Assembly: GCA_033032865.1 (NCBI GenBank) | Contig: JAWHQI010000005.1 | Coordinates: 6,410,001-6,474,000 of the forward strand | Origin: Dactylorhiza incarnata | Taxonomy: Eukaryota > Streptophyta > Magnoliopsida > Asparagales > Orchidaceae | Reading direction: 5' to 3' | DNA length: 64,000 bases | Part shown: positions 1-11,414 of the stretch, in pieces | Layout: each line of letters opens with the position of its first letter | Numbering within the stretch: position 1 is the stretch's first letter | Made by a program: the position numbers and the translations under genes | The notes under the pieces: model-generated | The model's database searches: none | What the model was told of the DNA's origin: nothing | What the model saw: only the letters and a program-made list of their open reading frames with translations

Positions 1-273
1 AGCTAGGGTTCTTCATCGCTTGTGTGGACTTCTGTAGAGGGATCGATCTATTTCGATCCTTGAAGAACTCAAAGCAGATTTTGGATTTCGATTTGGAGCA
101 CCTTGGTTGAGTGTTGACTCAATCCCGCGAAGGTATATTGTATTTTGCTTTGCTTGTTCTCTTGAATCATGAAAACCGCAAGATCTGTTGATCTCTTTTG
201 GGTTGTTCTTGTTCATTTCCGCTGCGCATATTCGATATGTCATCCCTTGTCAAGGGGTATAGAAAACCCAACA
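1..273 (+). repeat. 3' end of an LTR of an unidentified copia-type element
   Basis: The stretch has no relation to the gag sequence that follows and ends in CCCAACA (267-273), the expected mirror of a TGTTGGG LTR start. The text before it is T-rich and 5'-UTR-like, typical of a U5 region. From 274 onward the sequence reads as the middle of a copia gag gene, so this LTR end belongs to another element inserted there. The LTR start lies outside the window. An ATG at 169 is in frame with gag only by chance. Confidence 0.6.
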
Positions 274-1233
274 GCTACCCAGCTAGCTCTAATGAGCAAG
301 GAGATTGGCAAGCTAAGGGGAATGTCAATCATCCATGTGGGCACCATAAGACACAAGAACAAGATCATTAAGGATCTTGAAGAAAAGCTTCTCAAGGAGA
401 GGATGCTGGTGGCTAAGTTCTCCAAGCCCAAGACAGTGCTGCCTATTATTGACACCTTCAACTCCCATGACATGAGAGGTGTTGGTTTCAACAAAGAGGC
501 AGCTACTAGCAACACTAAGGGAAAGGTCAAGGGCTCAAAAGAATCTATGACCTCCTTTGTGAAGGTCTTGATGCCCTCAAACAAGTATGACCAAGAAAGT
601 ATTCATGGTCACATACTAAATGGAAGTTCCTATAACTTGAGCAAGAATGCTCACATCTATGGAAATAGAAAGGGCATGGGATTGAGTGCAATGAAAGCTC
701 CACATGAGGAAATACAAATGGTCCAACCTGGACCATTTGTGTTTGGTGTCTCAGCACCTTCAGTCAAGAACATGGAAGCAAGCTCTTCCAAATTTGCTTC
801 AGCAAAAAGCAAGACTGCTGTTAAATCAGTTGACAAGACCTGCTGCCTAGTGTCTGATTCCATCAGATCTTGTATGACTGCCAAGTCAATGCAAACTGAG
901 GCCATCAGGACAAAGAGCAGCAAGACTGTCCACAGATTATCCTTCAGTCAGATTATTGCTAAAAGAAATAGGAAGAATGCTGATATCTCTTCTGCTGAAC
1001 ATGTACAAAGTGCTGTACCAATTCAAAAAACTGTTCAGAAAAGGAGATACAATATTCATGATTGTTGGTGCTGTGGCAAGGTGGGACACTTTGCAATTGA
1101 TTGTTGGCACAACCCCAATGTGCCAAAGGCAAGGCCTGAGCCTCAAGCCAAACCAGCCCTCTCTAGGAATATTTCCTATGGTGTTAACATGAACCTAGGA
1201 CCCAAAGTCAGTTGGGGTCCTAAGGTACATTAA
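274..1233 (+). pseudogene. gag: Copia Gag, C-terminal part with zinc knuckle
   Basis: The reading frame runs unbroken to TAA at 1231-1233. It ends with a CX2CX4HX4C-type zinc knuckle (CWCCGKVGHFAIDC, 1063-1104), the nucleic-acid binding motif of retroelement Gag proteins. The first part is Lys/Glu rich and likely helical (LEEKLLKERM). The N-terminal capsid half is missing because the LTR at 1-273 interrupts the gene. The pol frame follows in a different frame, so gag and pol are separated here by a stop and a shift. It would have formed the particle and packaged the RNA. Confidence 0.75.
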
Positions 1234-1238
1234 ATTTT

Positions 1239-1700
1239 GTGTTGCAGGTTAGTTTAAGTACCAGTCTCAACCAAATATGGTACTTGGACAGTGGGTGCTC
1301 AAGGCACATGACAGGAACTAAGAATCTTCTAAAGGATTACCATCCAGTGAAGAATGGACCCAAAGTTATCTTTGGTGGATCTGAAAAAGGAGTCACCAAA
1401 GGATATGGTATGATTTCAAATGGCATAGTCTCAATTACAAGCGTAGCTTATGTTGAAGGGTTGCAACACAACCTTGTAAGCATAAGCCAACTATGTGACT
1501 TGGGCTATGTCATTGAATTCCACAATGACAAGTGCTTGATCAAAAAGTCTAAAGACTTGGAGACCATTCTCTCAGGCACTAGGAGTGGGAATGTTTATTG
1601 CTTAGACTTCATTTGCAATTATTCTATCTCCTCTGTGTGTCTTGTAGCTAATGAAAGTGAGTCTCTGTGTCCAATGGCACAAGAGACTTGCCCACATTAA
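1239..1700 (+). pseudogene. pol: Copia aspartic protease domain
   Basis: The frame contains WYLDSGCSRHMTG with the catalytic DSG at 1287-1295. Downstream come the hydrophobic stretch and the LVSISQLCD motif typical of plant copia protease regions. The protease would cut the Gag-Pol polyprotein. The frame runs out at a stop around 1698-1700, and the pre-integrase motif continues in another frame from about 1660, so a frameshift separates the two. Confidence 0.85.
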
Positions 1701-2528
1701 CTATAAGACAATGTATAAATTATTTTCTAAAAACCTTGTTAGAAATAGTCTTAATCTAAAATGTGTTAAAAGTGGTCCTGTCATGCTTGCCAAATGGGTA
1801 AGCAAACTAGGACCACCTTTAAAAGTATTGGCTCCAAGGATACTGAAAGGTGATTATACCTATTGCACATGGACTTGTTTGGTCCTTTGCCAATTCAGAG
1901 CCTAGGTGGGAAGTTGTATACTTTGGTAATTGTAGATGATCATTCAAAGTATACATGAGTATTCTTCCTTAAGAAGAAGTCAGATACCTTACATGTCTTT
2001 ATAAATTATGTCAAGGCTATTCAGAATGATCTACAATGTACTGTGGTCAGGACAAGAACTGACCATGGCACAGAATTTCAATCAGAAGCCATGACAAAAT
2101 TTTGTCAAGAATTTGGTATCACCCAAGAGTTCTCCTCCCCAAGGACTCCACAGCAAAATGGTGTGGCTGAGAGGAGGAATAGGACCTTGATAGAAGCTGG
2201 GAGAACATTGCTTAGTGACTCCTCACTCCCAGAATACTTCTGGGCTGAGGCAGTCAATACAGCCTGTTATGTTCTTAATAGAGCCTCCATTAATAAGGTC
2301 CTTGGGAAAACTCCTTATGAGATTCTGAAAGGCAAACAACCTACAATTTCCTACTTTAGAATCTTTGGTTGCAAATGCTACATTCTAAATAATGGAAAAT
2401 ATCAATTAACAAAGTTTGCAGAAAAATGCAATGTGGGGGTTCTTGTTGGATATAGCTCACATAGTAGAGCTTATAGAGTTTATAACAAGAAAACCCATGT
2501 TGTAGAAGAATCTACATGTTGTATTTGA
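1651..2528 (+). pseudogene. pol: Copia GAG-pre-integrase and integrase core
   Basis: The zinc-binding pre-integrase motif WHKRLAHINY appears just after 1670. The core has IVDDHS (about 1932-1949), RTDHGTEF (D at 2061) and QQNGVAERRNRTL. The last two acidic residues of the DDE triad are separated by exactly 35 residues, as expected. An in-frame TGA at 1956-1958 replaces the Trp of the usual YTWVF motif, and frames shift near 1900-2040 and again near 2520. Integrase would insert the cDNA; this copy cannot make it. Confidence 0.88.
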
Positions 2529-3597
2529 TGAGACCAGCCTTCTCTACAAAGAATGGTCTAGTTCTTCTATTGTGACAGGAAATGAAGAAGGGATGCATGA
2601 GCTGACTGTCCAAGACTAGCCCAGCAGTAGCAACAAACAGACAGCTGCTGCAATTCCTGAAGAAGAAGAGGTACAAGATGAAGTCATAGCTGAACCAGGG
2701 GAACAAAGACAGCCACCAGAGGACCCTCTTCCTGCTGCTACATGGCACCTGAGAGATCATCCAAGAGATCTAATAATTGGGGATCATACCCAAGGCATAT
2801 TGACTAGAAGCAGATCTCATAATGAAGCACTATTCTTGAGCTTCCTTTCTCAAATGGAGCCCAAGAAGTTTGAAGAGGCCAATCAAGACACCTTCTGGAT
2901 TGAAGCAATGCAAGAAGAGCTCCTACAATTCAAGAGATGCAAAGTATGGAAGCTGGTGCCAAGACCTCAGGGACACAATGTGATTGGCATTAAATGGGTA
3001 TACAGGAACAAGCTTGATGAGAATGGTACAATCATCAAGAATAAGGCCAGATTAGTAGCCAAAGGATACAGGCAAGAGGAAAGTATAGACTTTGATCAAA
3101 CCTTTGCACCAGTTGCAAGGTTGGAAGCAATTAGGCTATTCCTTGCCTATGCTGCCCACAAGGGGTTCAAAGTCTACCAGATGGATGCCAAATCAGCCTT
3201 TATCAATGGAGACATGAAGGAGGAGGTATATGTTGAACAACCTTCAGGTTTTGTGCATCCAACCCTAACTTCTCATGTTTATCTTCTTAGGAAAGCACTA
3301 TATGGTCTCAAGCAAGCTCCAAGAGCTTGGTATGAGACTTTGTCCAACTTTCTCCTCAAGAACAAGTTCATGAGGGGAAAGATTGATAGCACATTGTTTC
3401 TTAGGGAAACAAGGGGCAAGTGTCTCTTAGTCCAAATCTATGTTGATGACATAATCTTTGGGTCTACTGATGACAACCTCTGCAAGAGATTTGCCAATCT
3501 AATGCAGGGGGAGTTTGAAATGAGCAGTATGGGTGAGCTCAAATATTTCCTTGGGCTCCAAGTGAAACAGTCTGATGATGGAATTTTCATCTCCTAG
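2520..3597 (+). pseudogene. pol: Copia reverse transcriptase with N-terminal linker
   Basis: A linker with an in-frame TAG near 2619 leads to the signature [20 protein letters not shown]. The RT domain follows: [56 protein letters not shown] and the active-site [10 protein letters not shown]. The frame ends at TAG 3595-3597 where related proteins read Gln (CAG), a single C-to-T change. The next domain continues in the same frame. This domain makes cDNA from the element RNA. Confidence 0.92.
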
Positions 3598-4383
3598 ACC
3601 AAGTACACTAAGGAGCACATCAAGAAATTTGGGATGGAATCAGCCTCCACCATGAGAACACCCATGGGGTCTAATGTATCATTAGACAATGATGAAAAGG
3701 GAAAGGCCTTTGATGAATCCATGTACAGATGCATCATTGGATCCCTATTATACTTGACTGCTAGTAGGCCAGACATTATGTATTCTACATGTGTTTGTGC
3801 TAGGTATCAAGCATGCCCTAAGGAATCTCACTATACCTCTGTGAAGAGGATTCTGAGATACCTTAAGGGCAGCCTGCATCTTGGCCTTTGGTACCCTAAG
3901 AACAATGACTTTGAACTAACAGGTTTTTTAGATGCAGATTTTGCAGGTTGCAAAGAAGATAGGAAGAGTACAAGTGGTACTTGTCAGTTCCTAGGGAGAA
4001 GATTGATATCTTGGAGCAGCAAGAAACAAACCAGTGTGGCAATATCCACAGCTGAGTCTGAATACATTGCTGCAGGTAGCTGTTGTGCACAACTCCTTTG
4101 GACACAACATCAATTGGAGGATTACAACCTCAAGGTAAGGGAATCTCCTTTGTATTGTGATTCATCCAGTGCAATCTCTATTGCTAAAAATCATGTCTCT
4201 CATAGCAGGACTAAGCATATAGAGATTAGATATCATTTTATTCGAGAACATGTAGAAAGTAAAGATATCTGTCTTGAATTTGTCCCCACTGACAAACAAG
4301 TAGCTGATATCTTTACAAAGCCACTGGATGAATCTAAATTCAATGCTTTCAAAATTGATCTTGGCATGCTTAACATAGAATAG
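3598..4383 (+). pseudogene. pol: Copia RNase H domain and end of pol
   Basis: This is in frame with the RT across the single TAG at 3595. Motifs are LDADFAGCKEDRKSTSG, AISTAESEYIAA, the DSSSAI segment, and the near-universal plant copia tail RTKHIEIRYHFIREH followed by TDKQVADIFTKPL. It stops at 4381-4383. RNase H removes template RNA during reverse transcription. Apart from the upstream stop the domain looks complete. Confidence 0.92.
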
Positions 4384-4882
4384 TCCTAAATGTATGAGTA
4401 TTAGCAGTCACTATTGTTGATTATGAATGATGAATTTTCAAACTTTACATTACTGTACACAACAACTTAGTGACATGACTAGGACCCATCTTAAGCCAAA
4501 ATATCTACATTAGGTCTAAACCCTATGATCAGCTAAAATGCAGGAGTATGTTCAGCTGAATCAGCTGAGAAAAATCCCAGTTGAACCGCTGAGACAAGCA
4601 AACTGTCCCAGCGGTTGGCAGTTTACTATCCCTGCGGCCTAGGTCTCCGTCTCAGCTGAACCGCTGAGACGAGGTATGTTCAATTTGAAATCTGATATTT
4701 AACCCAAAAACTCCTTAATACAATAAAGTAATTAAGTCTAAAAAGCCTAGGGTTATTAAAAACGAAACTAAAATTCTATAAATAAACACACTGTAACCTA
4801 AAACCACACCACAAAGCTAAACCCCTAGCCGTCGAGACGATTCATCTTCTCTCCCGTCTCAGCACCTCGATTTTCTGATTCC
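4384..4882 (+). promoter_or_regulatory. Spacer with LTR-like palindromic words and a TATA box before the env-like gene
   Basis: Between pol and the env-like ATG there is no ORF. At about 4555-4680 are several copies of the word CCGCTGAGAC and its complement, the same word that fills the LTR array at 8341-8545. About 100 bp further is CTATAAATAAAC (4776-4787), then a CT-rich leader and CCATGG at the env-like start. This copies the LTR order (word array, TATA, leader), which suggests an internal promoter for the downstream gene. That function is inferred. Confidence 0.55.
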
Positions 4883-7472
4883 ATGGCGCCAAAAAGCTCG
4901 AAAGATCTCCTGGAGGGCTATGAAATCGTAAGAGATGGATTCTCTCATGCCTCAGAAGAAATACGACACGTGATTCATCTATTGGAAGCTCAAGGTCTGG
5001 AGCACATGCTGTCTGAACCGTGCTGCATTCTCAGAACTGAAGTTCTGGAATGGTTCAACAATGTCAAATTATCTCTTTCCAAAACCATCCTGAAGTCCAA
5101 GATAGGGAGTGAGAAGATAAAGATTACAGCTAAGAGGTTGGAGAAGGGGCTGAAATTAACTCCATGTAGTAAAACTGAAGAAGAGGAAATATCTGAAAAG
5201 GATAAGAGGACTGCCCTAAAGTGGACAGGATACAGTGATTCTAAGACCAGTTGTCTAAGGAGGAAGTTCTTCAATCAACAGGGGAAGCTGTTGTCTGATA
5301 TAGTAGGCAAAGCTATCCTATGCAAGCCTGGTTCACATGACACTGTCTCACAGTTCATGTTTGAATTAATGACTAGGATAATCCTGTCCAAGAGAACTTC
5401 ATGGGGAGAAGTTATCTTTCAAAGGATAAAGGAATCTCTACAAGCCCCAAATATGGGAAGAATACTATCTCTGTACCTACAGAATAGTCATTCAGAGACC
5501 TTTGCAAACTCCAAGGGCTCAAATCTCCATTATCTAAAAAGAATGGACATTAAGACTCTGGATAGATTCTCCAGAGTGCTCCCTATGAGCCAGCCATCTA
5601 TGGCAAAGGAAAAGAAGAAAGATTCATCTCAGCACAAATCAGACTCATCCTCAAAGTCAAATGGGTCTGAAAATGAAGATAGGCATGGGTCTGATCATAG
5701 ATCTGGCAGCAACCCAATGAACATTGATAATGAAGAGGTCCGCAGGACAAATGAGGAGCCCCAAGGAAGTGTTGTGCCCAATCCTGAGCCAACCCAGATG
5801 AATGCTGATCCAGCTGTTCATCAAGCTAAAGATGAATTTCCCAACTCACCTATCCATGGTAAATTAGGATTTCAGTTAGGTCTCTTTTCTCTATCAATAG
5901 TATAGTCTAGGTGTCTAATTCATCAATCATTTTTCAGGTGACCTGAGACAAAATTCTCCTCCTAAGGATGCCCCAAGTGAGGGGGAGCATAGCCCAGCCT
6001 ATGAAGGAGGAGGTGGGTATGCTAGTGAGGGAGAACATCAACAGGAATTCATATCACCTAATGCCCCATCTGAGGGGGAGCAGATCCCTAATGATGGGAG
6101 GGCTAATGCTCAGAGTGGAGCTGAAGTGATGGTTGAAAAGGAATTACCCCAGGAAAGGCCAGTTGCAGTTCTGGACACATCTGACCTGATAAACTCAATA
6201 CAAACAATGATTGAGGGTCAGATGTTATCTATGAAAGAGATTGTTGCTGAAAAGGTTCATGATGTATCTACCCATATAAGGAATGAATTGCATACAACAA
6301 GAGCTGCATTGACTCAGGAGATCCAGGCTAGTGAGCAAAGAATGGATTCAAGAGTGGCTGAAGTGAGAACTGAACTGAATGTCCAAGTTAATGATGTCAA
6401 AACCGCATCAGATCATATCCTTCTGCAGATGACAAGATGGTTTGAAATGGCCAAAAATACTGTTGCTGCCCAGCACACAGTTCTGAAGGATATTGCAGAC
6501 CATCAAGGGGATTCCACAAAGGACATCACATATGTAAAGAATCACCTCTACAAAAATGAAAATGTCTGGGAAAAAGCTGTTGCCAGAATGGCACAAGTGG
6601 TCAACACATCAAGCAGCCAAGTCAAGTCCCACATTGACAAGGCAAAGGAATGCATTTTGGATGATGTGGACAACACCTTTCAGACTCTCTCTCAATCCAT
6701 ATTGGATCAACACTCTGAAATTGAGAAGAAGATAGTGGAACATAGCAAAGAAGGAGAGGAGAAGATACTCAACCTACATGCTAAGCTGAAAGGAGCTCAC
6801 ATACAGCTGTATAACAACATGGAGTCTTCCCACAAACTGATACTCTCCAATCAAGAAGAAGCCAACAAGTAAATGGTGGAAGTGGTCAACAATGCTTCCA
6901 GTGCTATTCAAGAAAATATCCTTACCATGGCCAGAAAGGTCACTGATAATCAATGGGAATCAAGCTTAAAGGTGCTGCAAGGAACAATAAGTGCATTGAA
7001 TCTACCAATCTTGAACCCTAGCAGAGATGAAAACTTTGACTTCCAAAGTCAATCAAATCTGATTGCTGATGAGAGAGAAGCAAAGAGGAGAAGGGTAGAG
7101 GGTATTCAAACTGCTGAAGAATACATGGCACAGAAAAGAATGGAAAGATTAGAGGATCCCCTCCATGAAGATGACAATCTGGAGTTGGACACAATTGTTG
7201 TCAATACCTGGGTGAGCCATGGAAATCCAATGAAGGACATTGACCATGTCTATTCAACTGCTGAGTGGATCAAACACCTTGAAAGGGAATCTTTAAGGGA
7301 AATGATTCTCAAAGAAAACATGGTAAGAAGGGAAACTCCTTTAAGAATTCCCTCCAGATATCTTCCCAAGCCACTTCTGTACTTCAAAGTAAAGGAGAAG
7401 ATCAAGGCTGCTGCTGAAGCTCGGAAAAGAAAGTCTACAGATGGAGAAAGCTCTTCCCAGGGTCTCTCTTAG
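4883..7472 (+). pseudogene. Env-like extra gene of Sirevirus type, two exons
   Basis: Exon 1 runs from ATG 4883 to 5858. A 79-bp intron (5859-5937) has GT at its start and TTTTTCAG at its end. Splicing joins codon 326 exactly in frame with the open stretch from 5940, whereas unspliced reading ends after 340 codons. The protein (about 835 residues) has a globular N-terminal part, a Ser/Lys/Glu-rich linker, repeats of SEGE, then a long coiled-coil-like region (about 6180-7000) and a basic C-terminus. I see no signal peptide or clear membrane segment, so the name env-like rests on position only. An in-frame TAA at 6870-6872 interrupts it. Confidence 0.7.
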
Positions 7473-8176
7473 AAGAACCAGCCTTGAATTTTTTTTTTGG
7501 GGATTGAATGTACAACTATAAGTTGAATTTTCTTTTGTACTGAACATTTACAATGAAATGAAATTTCATATTCTGATCATAATATTATGTTTGTTACTAT
7601 TGATATATGTACTCTGTACTTATTACCTTTAGTATTCAGTACCTTCAATGGCATGTTCAAATTGAAATGGATCAGCTATTACACAAAATAGCTCTCCAAT
7701 TGAGGGGGAGTAAAATCCTTGCTCAGGTTGAGGGGAAGTTGGCAAATGCTCAGACTGTATAGGTTAGCCTATAAGTTGATCCAAAGGGATCTATAGATGT
7801 TGTCCCTCTATCCATAGCAGGTTAAGGATGAAGAAACCAGAAAGGGGGAGATAGGGCCAGTACCAATGCATAGGGCCAGTACCAATGCTGGAGAAAGGGG
7901 AGAAAGGGCCAGTGCACATGTCTAGGGTATTAGGTCCTATGTTTCACAGATAATTGCTCTATAAGATCATATATACCAATAGGGCCAGTACCAATGCATA
8001 AGGCCAGTACCAATGCTGGAGAAAGGGGAGAAAGGGCCAGTGCACATGTCTAGGGTGTTAGGTCCTATGTTTTACAGATAATTGCTCTATAAGATCATTT
8101 TTTTCTGTGATAAGATTTTTATTGTTAATGGACCTTAGCATTGGGGATGTTCTGCCTTCTTCAAATAGGGGGAGAT
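7473..8176 (+). other. 3' untranslated region with several polypurine tracts
   Basis: There is no ORF. Purine runs of GGGGGAG type occur near 7695, 7730, 7842, 7895, 8020 and directly before the LTR (TAGGGGGAGAT, 8166-8176). The last one would prime plus-strand DNA synthesis. Multiple polypurine tracts upstream of the 3' LTR are a described Sirevirus feature. Confidence 0.7.
7853..8098 (+). repeat. 128-bp tandem duplication carrying a polypurine tract
   Basis: The segment starting AGGGCCAGTACCAATGCA at 7853 is repeated at 7981 with few differences, and both copies end in ATAAGATCAT (7970 and 8098). Each copy contains a GAAAGGGGAGAAAGGG purine run. Inside each copy the first 18 bases are themselves doubled. 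Confidence 0.9.
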
Positions 8177-8340
8177 TGTTGGGTATATTGCCCTCAATAT
8201 CACCTTGATTTGAAGAGGCATCACTCTCAATGCTAAGGACATATTGTATTTAACAAAGCTATACTTGTGTAGGATATACAGGCACAGGTGACTCAAAAGG
8301 AAGGGCCAAACATGGCCTTAGATAAGAAGAAATCATCTAC

Positions 8341-8668
8341 AAGGAGATGAAGATCCGTCTCAGCATAACCGCTGAGACGATGGGTCAGAACCGCTGAGAC
8401 GAGGAGCAGTCTCAGCGGATCCACTGAGAAGGAGACTGGAGCAACCGCTGAGAAGGGGACTGGAGCTGCCGCTGAGACTGGAAGGTGTCTCAGCCCAACC
8501 ACTAAAACTGGATGCCGTCTCAGCCCAACCGCTGAGACAGATCCAAATGTGCTGACGTGATCTGCTTTTGGCACAAACAACAATTGAGAGGGAAAAGCAT
8601 GTCAGATCTGCCCCATACTGTGTCAGGAGGATCGATATAGCCGTTGAATCCTTCTGGGGGTATAAAAG
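8341..8668 (+). promoter_or_regulatory. LTR core promoter with upstream palindromic-word array
   Basis: From 8349 to 8545 the word CCGCTGAGAC and its complement GTCTCAGCGG recur about ten times, intact or slightly altered, so neighbouring copies can pair. The TATA box TATAAAAG is at 8661-8668. Transcription should start about 30 bp downstream. The array position matches that in the other LTR families of the window. Confidence 0.65.
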
Positions 8669-9099
8669 AAGAAGCTAGGGCACAACAACAAGAACTGTTC
8701 TATTAAGAAAGCCTTTGCTGTACGCCGCAATCGAGCACTCTCGTTTCAGCCAGTTGAAGTCATTCTCTGCAGCTGAAGTTAATCTTCCAAGGGAGATTAG
8801 TTAGCTCTTCCTGTACAAACTCAAGAAGGGCAAGTTGATCTTCTGCTTTGTTGAAGGAGAAGATCAAGGTGATACAAATCTGAAGCTGTTGTTTTCAGAT
8901 CTGAAGAAAGGACTCAGAAGACCCAAGAGTAAAACCTTTTGTCTTTTGTATCTAGCTCAAACTCTATTATATCTTTGTAAGACATTGTTGCCTGAGTAAA
9001 AGGCTGTTGAGCCTGTGTGTAAAGCTGTGTTGACAGCTTGAGTGGTAGGACTTCTTGATAGGTCTGAGATAGGAAATTTGTGGGATTTCTGAGTGGTAG

Positions 9100-9300
9100 G
9101 AGTTTCATAACTCTGAGCTGTAGGGTTGTTGAGCCTGAGGTGTAGGGCTATTGAGCCTGAGGTGTAAGGCTGCTGAGCCTGAGTGTAGGGCTGATGTGCC
9201 TGAGGTGTAGGGTTGTTGAGCCTGAGGTGTAGGGCTGTTGAGCCTGAGGGGTAGGGCTGTTGAGCCTGAGTGTAGGGCTGATGTGCCTGAGGTAGGATCA
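9100..9300 (+). repeat. U5 minisatellite, unit about 21 bp
   Basis: About eight imperfect copies of a unit built from GAGCCTGAGGTGTAGGGCT lie in a row, including longer paired units with GATGTGCC. Reading frames across it are artefacts of the repeat. Confidence 0.85.
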
Positions 9301-9589
9301 CTGTTGATCTGAGAAGTTCTGAGGAACTTGTGGTGTAAGCTCAAGGAGCCGAGATTGGAGTTTGTGGCCTTGTCTAACTCATTGTTAGAAAGGTGAAGGG
9401 GGAAAGAGGACTACTCAAGACACCCTGTCTTAGGGAACCTCTATACATCCTTGTGTGTTTTCTGTGCTTGTGTTTTCTGCAGCTAGAAACATTAGGTTTA
9501 AACAAAGAAAAAAGTAAAACCTTATCACCCCCCCCCCCCTCTAGGTATTATTGACTACACCTATATAAACTATCAAAAACTTCACTTAC

Positions 9590-11311
9590 CGCAGAAGTCA
9601 TCGCCTGAAGAGAAGAGGAAACTCGCCTCGGCGGCGGGAAGGGGGGAGGCGGCGGCAAGTCTCCCTGTGTAACCCGATCAGCAATGGGGGATGCCAGGAT
9701 CTCGACCTCCGGATCGGATGAAATCGTCTCCCCCCGGCGGCGGCTCGGGCCTGCCTCATTATCGTGGCTCCTAGGCCCTGGTAGAGCAGAACCCGAGCCA
9801 GAATCCCCATTCTTGAAAACAACCTTCCTCTTTTTCCCGCATTCTAAGGGAAGGGCGGCCTCTCGCTCGGCATCCCGAGAAAGCCCCGCCGAGAGCAGAC
9901 GACTCTCCTCCACGCAGTTGTGAACGCCGAACAAAGCCTTCGATTGCCCTTCCCGGCCAGGAAAACTGGGGATTGGAAGGAACTCGTCTTCCTGTCCGGT
10001 CAGCCGGCGGCAACGTCCAGGGAGCGTTCTCTAAAGCTCCGGCAGCTCCCAACGATTCCGTACGTACCCATAGAGGGTGTTCCCATGGCGATAATCCGTT
10101 TTCTCGCCAAAATGAAACCAGCTCTTGTTGCTCCGAACCTCAATCCGACCACCCGAGTCAGTGGTGACCTCACACCAGTCCTTGAAGAGCTCGAGAGAAA
10201 AGCGCTCACTATGCTCCCGAAAGAACACCACCATCCCCATAATGTTTGACATCCCGGCAGGAGTGAACTGGGTAATCGGGACGCCGCAGAACCGGAATAT
10301 TTCAATAGCCTCCTCAGATGGAGGAATGCGAAACCCAGACTTCAGGTAGCTCTCAGAAAGCGTCACGAAGCCCGTGGGCGGATTCTGAACGTGCTCTTCC
10401 ACCCCCGGGATTTTCACCTCGACATTCGGAGGCAATCTGAATCGTTTGCGCCACATCTCAATTCGCGCACCATCAAGCGAAGAACGCAGGCGCATCGGCC
10501 TCGACTGGCCGCCCTTCTTTGAAGCCTGAAAGGGAAATAAACGCACATGAGCACGAGCGTGAAAAATAACAATACCAGAAATCCAAAATAGCGCAAGCCA
10601 AGTACAAGCCGCCTTTCCGCGCACAAAGCGCACGAGCGCCAAATGCCCGCACCACCGGCCACGCCCGCGCACAGAAACCAACCGCCGACCAGGCGCAGAC
10701 AGTGCCCGCGCACGGGGCACGCAGGCACCAGCCCGCGCGCGAAAGCACGCGGGCATAGACCACACACGCGGGAGCGCGCGGACACCGGCAGCGTGCGGGG
10801 GCGCACTGACACCGGCCGCACGCAGGGCGCACGGGCTGCCCGTGCCCTCCGCCCCTCCAGGCCACACACGGGCACCGGACCGCGCGCGGATGCGCGGGAG
10901 AGGTCCGCGCGCGCGCAGGGTAGCGCGGGTGCCGGCCGCCTATGCCCCCCGCCCCTCTTGGCCTCACGCGAGGGCCCACGCACACCGGCCGCATGCGGGC
11001 GTCGGACCACGCACGGGCGCGCGGGGGCGGCGAGCGCGCGCGGAGTCGCGCGGGTGCCGGCCGCCTGCGCTCGCTGCCACCCTTGGCTGCGCACGGAGGC
11101 CCACGCGCACCAGCGGGGCGCCCTTCCACCGACCCCGGCCGCGCGCAAGTATGCCCGGGCGCCGGCCGCCCGGGCGCCGGTCGCCCAAGCGCCGGTCGCC
11201 CGAGCAACGGCCGCTCGAGCAACTCCTTGTCGCCCGCTCTCCCGTCCGCCGCCGGCCATTTTTTCCCTCCACCACCTTTTTTCAAAAAATAAAGCGACTT
11301 ACCCCAGTCAT
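9590..11311 (-). pseudogene. Antisense gene, gypsy-type transposase_28-like protein, spliced
   Basis: On the minus strand ATGACTGGG (11303-11311) is followed at once by the donor GTAAGT. The acceptor CCCTTTCAG precedes 10525. The 777-bp intron is very GC rich. Both ends are phase 0, giving a start MTG then ASKKGGQSRP. Exon 2 encodes LSESYLKSGFRIPPSEEAIE, TPAGMSNIMGMVVFFRE and a conserved NRWELPEL, resembling the putative gypsy-type domain PF04195 (from memory). One in-frame TAG (10031-10033) interrupts it; the same frame then continues with a Ser/Arg/Pro-rich tail to a second donor GTAAGT (9584-9589), where the Sirevirus element cuts it off. Function is unknown. Confidence 0.6.
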
Positions 11312-11414
11312 CGTTTGGCGCGCCGTACGGAGATGACGACCAGATCCGCTGCCAACTGTTCAAAAACCCTCGCACTCCTTCACAAGGTTTGGACTACGAA
11401 GGTTTGGGGGGCTT

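Larger units (their letters stand above)
274..9559 (+). mobile_element. Sirevirus-like Ty1/copia element, 5' part missing
   Basis: Order is gag, protease, integrase, RT, RNase H (the copia order), then a long extra env-like gene, a 3' region with several polypurine tracts and one LTR starting TGTTGGG at 8177. An extra gene after pol and repeated polypurine tracts are known marks of the Sirevirus lineage. The 5' LTR, primer site and start of gag are absent because another LTR interrupts gag at 273. Several stops and frameshifts show that it is dead. Its 3' LTR abuts the intron of the antisense gene at 9590, so it probably inserted into the Tat-like element on the right. Confidence 0.85.
8177..9559 (+). 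repeat. 3' LTR of the Sirevirus-like element
   Basis: It begins TGTTGGG directly after the polypurine tract. It contains a palindromic-word array, a TATA box (8661-8668), a U5 minisatellite, a C-tract (about 9528-9540) and ends near GACTACA at 9559. The end is approximate because the 5' LTR is not available for comparison. Related minus-strand LTRs at 43535, 61022 and elsewhere share the U5 text about bridging GAGGTTCC and AGTAGTCCTC. Confidence 0.8.

Noticed and set aside
10414..11375. Long GC-rich reading frames on both strands
   Set aside because: They overlap the proposed GC-rich intron; base composition removes stops in every frame and no domain appears.
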